From positions 1 through 38,067 of the forward strand of contig JAMOPX010000174.1 of NCBI GenBank assembly GCA_027064285.1: a stretch of 38,067 bases of DNA, read 5' to 3'. Shown piece after piece: positions 33,364 to 38,067 of this stretch. Numbering within the stretch: the first letter of the stretch is position 1; each line of letters starts with the position of its first letter. This DNA comes from Desulfobacterales bacterium (GTDB taxonomy: Bacteria; Desulfobacterota; DSM-4660; Desulfatiglandales; JALVZP01). A program made the position numbers and the translations under genes. Under the pieces are notes generated by a model that was not told the origin of the DNA, made no database searches, and worked only from the letters and a program-made list of their open reading frames with translations.

Positions 33364-34277
33364 ATGAAAGGCCCTTCCAAGAATTTTAAGGTTTTCTTAT
33401 CAGTATCTAATCTTGTTTTTATACCTAAGGGTATAAGCACATTTTGATTTGAATGCCCTATAGGAAAATCAGAAAGAATAGGGAATCCCATATCTGAAAC
33501 TATATCAAGAACAATTTGGTTAATTATATCTTTTTTCCCGCAACCTTTGAACTGTCCTAACACAAGCCCAGAGACATTTTTGAAAAAGCCACTTAATCTG
33601 AGTTGAGTAAACATCCTGTCTATTCTGTAATATGGTTCGTTGATATCTTCCAAAAACAAGATTGTGTTTTCACAAATAGGTAGATAATCAGTACCTACAA
33701 GACTGGCGATTATACTCAGATTGCCTCCTAAAAGGATTCCCTCTGTTTCTCCTGAAATAAGGGTTTCTGATTTTTCTGCTTTTATTTCTTTGCATTTTCC
33801 TTGAAGCATTTCCCAAAACAGCTTTATGTATTCGCTGTCTAACTCTGTAAGATCCTTTATCATTGGTCCATGAAAAGATACAATCTTCGCTTTTTTTATT
33901 ATTGCCATAAGCAAGGCTGTTATATCGCTATAACCAATAAATATTTTTGGATTATTTCTTATTAGCTGGTAGTCAATATTCTCCAAAATTCGGATGCTAC
34001 CATATCCTCCTCGTGAACATATGATCGCTTTTATTTCATTTTTTTTGAACATCTGATGCAGGTCATCAACTCTTTCCTTAATACTACCGGCCATATACCC
34101 ATGTTTGGATACTGCAAAGGTATTTTTGCCTATTTCTACTTTTTTAAACCCAAGCTCCTTAATAAATCGAACACCTTTTTTTATCTTTTCTTTTTCTATA
34201 GGACTTGCAGGAGATAAGATTCCTATCTTGTCTTCTGTGTTTAGTGACTTAACCTTATATAAATTCTTTCTTGTCAT
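33360..34277 (-). CDS. ldcA: LD-carboxypeptidase (LdcA/MccF, peptidase S66)
   Basis: 305 residues. The S66 catalytic triad is visible: Ser117 in GYSDIT, Glu210 in FLED and His275 in IGHSNQN. The family start GILSPASP and the SRGGYG motif (88-93) are present. The enzyme removes the terminal D-Ala from muropeptide tetrapeptides for cell-wall recycling, in the cytoplasm (no signal peptide). The stop overlaps the mfd start by four bases, so it is the first gene of an ldcA-mfd unit. Confidence 0.92.
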   Translation of the reverse strand: MTRKNLYKVKSLNTEDKIGILSPASPIEKEKIKKGVRFIKELGFKKVEIGKNTFAVSKHGYMAGSIKERVDDLHQMFKKNEIKAIICSRGGYGSIRILENIDYQLIRNNPKIFIGYSDITALLMAIIKKAKIVSFHGPMIKDLTELDSEYIKLFWEMLQGKCKEIKAEKSETLISGETEGILLGGNLSIIASLVGTDYLPICENTILFLEDINEPYYRIDRMFTQLRLSGFFKNVSGLVLGQFKGCGKKDIINQIVLDIVSDMGFPILSDFPIGHSNQNVLIPLGIKTRLDTDKKTLKFLEGPFI

Positions 34278-34344
34278 TGCATAACATAATCTTGTAAATT
34301 ATCTTACCAAAATTTGTCTTATTATTTCAGAGGGGTTTGTTTTT

Positions 34345-36822
34345 ATGCCAGATATTTCTTTTCCATATATACTTCCTTTAAAACCAAGTTTTCTTACACA
34401 TAAATTTCTTCATCTACTTTTTAAACACATAAACATCGACAAGGAATTTGCAGAGAAATTGAAATCTATATCAAAAGAAGGGGTAGTAATTTATGTAGCA
34501 AAATATGCTTCTTATTTTGATCTTTTACTATATCATTATTGCTTACGCAAAGCCAGACTCCCTTATCCAAGACTTTTTTTTGATATAAATTTAATGCCTT
34601 ATATCTCTATAACTGAGCTTGGTAAATTAATAGCTTCATATACAAAATTTTTTCTTAAAAATGGTTCTTTTCCTTCACCTTATGAAACAGGTTTTTATAA
34701 GCATCTTCTTAAGAAGAAGCTTACTTCTATGGTTTTTCTTATAAATCCAACTCGATTCTCTCATTATTTCGTAGAAAAAAAAACAGATCCAATAGATTAT
34801 TTAATACAATTTCAAAAAAACCTTTCTTTTCCTATATATATAGTGCCTATTATAATATTCTATAAAAGTGATCCAGAAAAATCCCCTTCTTGGATATCTA
34901 ACCTATTGTTTTCTTATAGAGATAAACCCGGATTTATAACCAAGATAGCCCTTTTTTTTAAACAGTATAGAAAAGCACTCATAGATATTGGGGAACCTAT
35001 AAATTTAAAGAATTATATACAAGACCATGATGCACAGGAGCTTTCCTATAAGCTGAGAAATGAACTTATGGATATAATAGATCGCCATAAAAGAGCTGTT
35101 TTGGGGCCAGTAGTTAAGTCAAAAGCCCAAATAAAAGAGTTGGTGTTAAGAGATATTAAAATTGAAGAAGCAATTTATAAAATGGCAAAAAATGACAAAA
35201 AAAAGATAAAAGAGTTAAAAAAGAAAGCAGAAAGCTATTTTGAAGAAATAGCTTCAGACTACAACATAACTTATATAATTATATTCTATAAGCTTTTGAC
35301 ATGGTTTTGGAAAAAAATTTTTCAAGGTATAGAGGTGCCAGAATCTGATTTCAGTCTTATAAGGAGCTGGACAAAAAAGGGATATCCTGTGGTTTATGTG
35401 CCTTCTCACAAGAGCCATGTAGATTATTTGCTTCTAAATTATCTTCTATTTGATCACCATATTCATCCTCCTCGGATTGCTGCTGGCAGAAATCTGGCTT
35501 TTTGGCCTATGGGTTATATATTTAGAAAGTGTGGAGCATTTTTTATCAGAAGATCTTTTAAGGGTGCAAAGTTATACACCCTGGTGTTTGAGCGATATAT
35601 AAAGATCCTACTCCAAGAAGGATATCCAATAGAGTTTTTTATAGAAGGAGGTAGAAGTAGAAGTGGTAAACTGGAATTTCCAAAAACTGGATTCTTATCA
35701 ATCTTATTAGAGGCATGGAAAGAAGGTTACTGTAGGGATATTGTTTTTATTCCTGTGTCAATAACCTATGATACAGTTATAGAGGAAAAGTCATATGTAA
35801 AAGAAGTAAAAGGATTAGAGAAAGAGCCGGAAAGTTTTATGCAATTACTAAAAGCCAGAAATATATTAAAAAAGAAATATGGGAAAATATATGTTAGATT
35901 TGCTAAACCAACCTTGCTCAGTGAATATTCTGCTAATCTGGATAAAAAAAATGAACTAACCAATTCTTTATCCTTTTATTTAGTAAGAGCTATTAATAAA
36001 GCAACACCGATTACTCCTATACCATTTGTATCTGTACCAATAATGACAAGACTGAGAAGTGGATTTTATATCTATGAATTAGAAGAAGCATGCAAAGCTA
36101 CTTTAGATCTTTTAAGATACTGTAATGCCCCACTAATTCCCAAGATAGAGAAAATTACTCATGTTGTACAAAATGCTATTTCTATCCTTTTAAAAAGGGA
36201 TATACTGTTTAAAATAAAAGATAAATCTCAAAACAATTTTTTATATTATTTAAATAAAAAAAAGAGTTTTGAACTTAGTTATTACAAAAATAATATAATA
36301 CATTTTTTTATACCATACTCTTTTGTGGCCATTTCTCTTCTTTCTTCTCAGGGTGAGATAACCAGTGTTAATCGAATAAAAAAGGACTACTTAATACTTA
36401 AAAAGCTTTTTAAATATGAATTTATTTATGGTAAAGAGGCGGAAGAAGAGATCGAAGAAGCATTAACCTATTTTTATGAAAAGGCTTATTTAAGCTATGA
36501 AAGTGATGGTTTTAGACTCACAGTCAAGGGTAGAAAAACAATTATAATGTGGGCGGAACTATTGAGAAATTATATAGAAGCTTATTGGATTGCTATAAGA
36601 GTATTTAATACACAGAAGAAAAGAATAAGAGAAAAAGAACTGCTAAAAAAAATGAAAACCGAAGGAGAAAACTTGTATAAACTTCATATAATAAAATGCT
36701 TAGATTCTATTTCATATCCTATGTTTAGAAATGCTCTTAAATATATAAAGAGAAATATTTCACTTGAAGAAATCCCTCATCTTTCTCAATGGTTGTTTTC
36801 TCTTTTACAGAAATTTTCATAA
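34345..36822 (+). CDS. plsB: PlsB-type glycerol-3-phosphate acyltransferase
   Basis: 825 residues, close to the 807 of E. coli PlsB. The acyltransferase block I is SHKSHVD (H355 and D360, the HxxxxD pair), followed by GAFFIRRSF (397-405, block II) and FFIEGGRSRSGK (431-442, block III), then FIPVSITYD (block IV). It makes lysophosphatidate at the inner membrane, the first step of phospholipid synthesis. The N-terminal about 300 residues are divergent, with another acyltransferase-like fold. Transcribed alone and divergent from ldcA; GAGGGG precedes the ATG. Confidence 0.93.
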   Translation: MPDISFPYILPLKPSFLTHKFLHLLFKHINIDKEFAEKLKSISKEGVVIYVAKYASYFDLLLYHYCLRKARLPYPRLFFDINLMPYISITELGKLIASYTKFFLKNGSFPSPYETGFYKHLLKKKLTSMVFLINPTRFSHYFVEKKTDPIDYLIQFQKNLSFPIYIVPIIIFYKSDPEKSPSWISNLLFSYRDKPGFITKIALFFKQYRKALIDIGEPINLKNYIQDHDAQELSYKLRNELMDIIDRHKRAVLGPVVKSKAQIKELVLRDIKIEEAIYKMAKNDKKKIKELKKKAESYFEEIASDYNITYIIIFYKLLTWFWKKIFQGIEVPESDFSLIRSWTKKGYPVVYVPSHKSHVDYLLLNYLLFDHHIHPPRIAAGRNLAFWPMGYIFRKCGAFFIRRSFKGAKLYTLVFERYIKILLQEGYPIEFFIEGGRSRSGKLEFPKTGFLSILLEAWKEGYCRDIVFIPVSITYDTVIEEKSYVKEVKGLEKEPESFMQLLKARNILKKKYGKIYVRFAKPTLLSEYSANLDKKNELTNSLSFYLVRAINKATPITPIPFVSVPIMTRLRSGFYIYELEEACKATLDLLRYCNAPLIPKIEKITHVVQNAISILLKRDILFKIKDKSQNNFLYYLNKKKSFELSYYKNNIIHFFIPYSFVAISLLSSQGEITSVNRIKKDYLILKKLFKYEFIYGKEAEEEIEEALTYFYEKAYLSYESDGFRLTVKGRKTIIMWAELLRNYIEAYWIAIRVFNTQKKRIREKELLKKMKTEGENLYKLHIIKCLDSISYPMFRNALKYIKRNISLEEIPHLSQWLFSLLQKFS

Positions 36823-37305
36823 TATAGTCATCTGCATAATTGCGAATAACTATAAATGTAATAATAACAGACCTTATGCAAAAGTTTCTGTCTTATCTGT
36901 ATGCAGTATAGGGGTAAGACTGGAAGTGGAATAGGGGCAAGGGGGTTTTTCGAATGCGACTGTCGGAAGGGCGCTGTCTCTTCTCTGACTTATCTGTGGG
37001 GGAAACCGCAGCCCGTCACTCAAGTTTCTCCAAAACAAGCATATTCCTTTACCAGACATCCAAGTCCATGCATGGGTAAGTATATTTGATTAACAGCTGA
37101 GTGACGGGAATGCAGAGGGGGCAGATATCCCCCGCAAATAAGTCAGAGAAGAGCCCAGCCCGAGAGACTCAGAGCAAACGAAAAACCTTTTTGACCCAAT
37201 ACCACATTCGTTGTTATTCTTCCCTTGTGAGATAAACCATTTTGCGTAAGGTCAGATAATAAATTTAGTATTTCACAAAATTTTATGTTTTGCGGAATAC
37301 TGTAA
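36823..37305. other. Gene-free stretch filled mostly by the palindromic element
   Basis: About 480 bases between the 3' ends of plsB and the convergent small gene. Apart from the 390-bp element the rest is short A/T-rich flank. No terminator with a T run is obvious; the element's own hairpin might serve. Confidence 0.6.
36867..37256 (+). mobile_element. Palindromic MITE-like element, long copy 2
   Basis: 390 bp, beginning acagaccttatgcaaaag and ending ttttgcgtaaggtcaga, with imperfect terminal inverted repeats. TAATA flanks both sides (36862-36866 and 37257-37261), the same duplication as around the 80-bp copy. Internal arms pair as in copy 1: ctcttctctgacttat near 36979 matches the complement of ataagtcagagaagag near 37138 exactly. 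The two long copies align almost end to end, with single-base indels that break any shared reading frame. No transposase is encoded. Confidence 0.78.
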
Positions 37306-37641
37306 TTATTTTTTAAAATTTTTTAGATCTATTACTTTAGAAGAATGTTGTTCTTTAAAGGATTTTTTATTTTGTGGTTGTTGAGTATCTGCTAACTTAT
37401 CCTCTAAATTGCTTATTTCTATTTCTCCAAGTCTTAGTGGCACCCCTCCCATAGTGAATGTGGCACCATTTATATATTCTTCTTTCAATATCCATCGTAC
37501 TATCTGAGCAGGTATGCTCAAAACAAGTAAATCCACTTGATACCATCCTTCTTTTATATCAGGTTCAATCTTTTCTATTCTGGCATATACTGTAGGCTTG
37601 CCCATATAATATATCAAAACAAGATCTCCCATCTTTCTCAT
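37306..37641 (-). CDS. Small hypothetical protein
   Basis: 111 residues, soluble, with an SH3/KOW-like beta pattern in the first half (MGDLVLIYYMGKPTVYARIE) followed by WYQVDLLVLSIP and FTMGGVPLRLGEIE. The last 30 residues are charged and probably disordered. GGAGG seven bases before the ATG supports it as a gene. The sequence reminds me of a conserved hypothetical family in delta-type proteobacteria, but no function is known to me. Divergent from the tRNA cluster. Confidence 0.65.
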   Translation of the reverse strand: MRKMGDLVLIYYMGKPTVYARIEKIEPDIKEGWYQVDLLVLSIPAQIVRWILKEEYINGATFTMGGVPLRLGEIEISNLEDKLADTQQPQNKKSFKEQHSSKVIDLKNFKK

Positions 37642-37729
37642 TTCTTAGCCTCCAGTTAATTGATTTTTTTATCTTTATATGTTAGTGAAACATTTATCTT
37701 TATCCAAGTAAAAAATTATGAGGCCATAT

Positions 37730-37761
37730 GAGGCTGTTTGAAATAATTTTCGAACAGCCTC
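37730..37761. repeat. Inverted repeat between the small gene and the tRNA cluster
   Basis: gaggctgtttgaa (37730-37742) and ttcgaacagcctc (37749-37761) pair over 13 bases with one G-T. There is no T run on either side, so it is not a standard terminator. It sits ten bases before the tRNA promoter and could be a regulatory or end-processing structure. Confidence 0.5.
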
Positions 37762-37770
37762 AAAATAATA

Positions 37771-37798
37771 TTGACTTTTATTGTATTTTAGTTAAAAT
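37771..37798 (+). promoter_or_regulatory. Promoter of the tRNA-Thr-Tyr-Gly cluster
   Basis: TTGACT (37771-37776), a 16-base spacer and TAAAAT (37793-37798), 11 bases before the tRNA-Thr 5' end. The spacing to the mature end fits a short leader. Confidence 0.6.
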
Positions 37799-37809
37799 TT
37801 CATATGAAT

Positions 37810-37882
37810 GCCAGCGTAGCTCAGCAGGTAGAGCAACTGATTTGTAATCAGTAGGTCGGGGGTTCAATTCCCTCCGCTGGCT
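37810..37882 (+). tRNA. tRNA-Thr (anticodon TGT)
   Basis: 73 nt. The acceptor GCCAGCG pairs with CGCTGGC, with discriminator T. The anticodon stem actga/tcagt carries loop TTTGTAA with TGT at 37843-37845. The T arm is cgggggttcaattccctc. No encoded CCA. First of three tRNAs. Confidence 0.97.
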
Positions 37883-37890
37883 TAAAGGAT

Positions 37891-37973
37891 GGAGAGGTGC
37901 CCGAGTTGGACAAAGGGGGCGGACTGTAAATCCGCTGGCTCAGCCTTCGGAGGTTCGAATCCTCCCCTCTCCA
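37891..37973 (+). tRNA. tRNA-Tyr (anticodon GTA)
   Basis: 83 nt, a class II tRNA with a long variable arm (ctggctcagccttcggagg region). The acceptor GGAGAGG pairs with CCTCTCC, with discriminator A. The anticodon loop CTGTAAA has GTA at 37926-37928. Eight bases after tRNA-Thr. Confidence 0.97.
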
Positions 37974-37980
37974 TATATAA

Positions 37981-38054
37981 GCGGGAATAGCTCAGCTGGT
38001 TAGAGCATCAGCCTTCCAAGCTGAGGGTCGCGGGTTCGAATCCCGTTTCCCGCT
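37981..38054 (+). tRNA. tRNA-Gly (anticodon TCC)
   Basis: 74 nt. The acceptor GCGGGAA pairs with TTCCCGC, with discriminator T. The anticodon stem tcagc/gctga carries loop CTTCCAA with TCC at 38015-38017. The Thr-Tyr-Gly order is the usual prefix of the tRNA-tuf operon, so tRNA-Thr and tuf may follow just beyond the window. Confidence 0.97.
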
Positions 38055-38067
38055 TTATTTTTGATTT

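Noticed and set aside
36901..37089. Plus-strand ORF of 62 codons in element copy 2
   Set aside because: Copy 1 is one base shorter near 13470 and breaks this frame. Similarity between copies is at DNA level, not protein level.

Overview
The window is low-GC DNA from a Gram-negative, probably anaerobic bacterium. The Gram-negative evidence is a complete cellulose export operon with an outer-membrane porin, a PlsB-type acyltransferase, an MsbA-type exporter and a PEP-CTERM-like tail on a secreted protein. Anaerobic metabolism is suggested by an Rnf operon headed by a cytochrome-c3-like tetrahaem protein. This set fits a sulfate-reducing Desulfobacterota-type organism, possibly thermophilic (three Hsp20 genes, low GC). 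A relative of Candidatus Desulfofervidus is a plausible guess, but nothing in the window proves it.

Layout. 1-3019 (+): the 3' part of a GT-C/TMTC-like membrane protein with TPRs, a secreted C39-like cysteine protease homologue with a PEP-CTERM-like anchor, and a small secreted protein. 2991-11134 (-): a compact cellulose operon in the order bcsA-bcsB-bcsZ-bcsC, each gene touching or overlapping the next. 11135-11627: a gene-free stretch with an 80-bp miniature inverted-repeat element. 11628-12707 (+): two Hsp20 genes and a 65-codon conserved-looking ORF. 12796-13215 (-): a YdjM-like membrane protein. 13217-14385: a repeat-rich gap with a 390-400 bp palindromic element and tRNA-Lys(CTT). 14386-20773 (+): a tetrahaem cytochrome followed by rnfC-D-G-E-A-B. 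20770-22492: rseC-like, an endonuclease III relative and a flavodoxin-like protein. 22586-26607 (+): an HU/IHF-type protein, a large SRP RNA, an msbA-like exporter and cstA. 26566-34277 (-): a RecA/KaiC-like ATPase, fusA, hsp20, mfd and ldcA. 34345-36822 (+): plsB. 36867-37256: the second copy of the palindromic element. 37306-37641 (-): a small conserved-looking protein. 37810-38054 (+): tRNA-Thr(TGT)-Tyr(GTA)-Gly(TCC), an order that commonly precedes tuf.

How the genes work together. The bcs genes encode c-di-GMP-regulated (PilZ) synthesis, periplasmic trimming and outer-membrane export of a beta-1,4-glucan. The Rnf operon should couple ferredoxin oxidation to ion transport, but it departs from the textbook NADH-linked enzyme in several ways: RnfC has no recognisable NADH/FMN motifs, RnfB is fused to a GltD-like flavoprotein module whose NAD(P)H Rossmann motif looks eroded, RnfD has Ser where the flavinylated Thr is expected, and a membrane-anchored tetrahaem cytochrome heads the operon. 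The best candidate for something new here is therefore an Rnf variant that exchanges electrons with cytochrome or an unknown partner rather than NAD(H). The second is a non-autonomous mobile element family with TAATA target duplications and a long nested hairpin.
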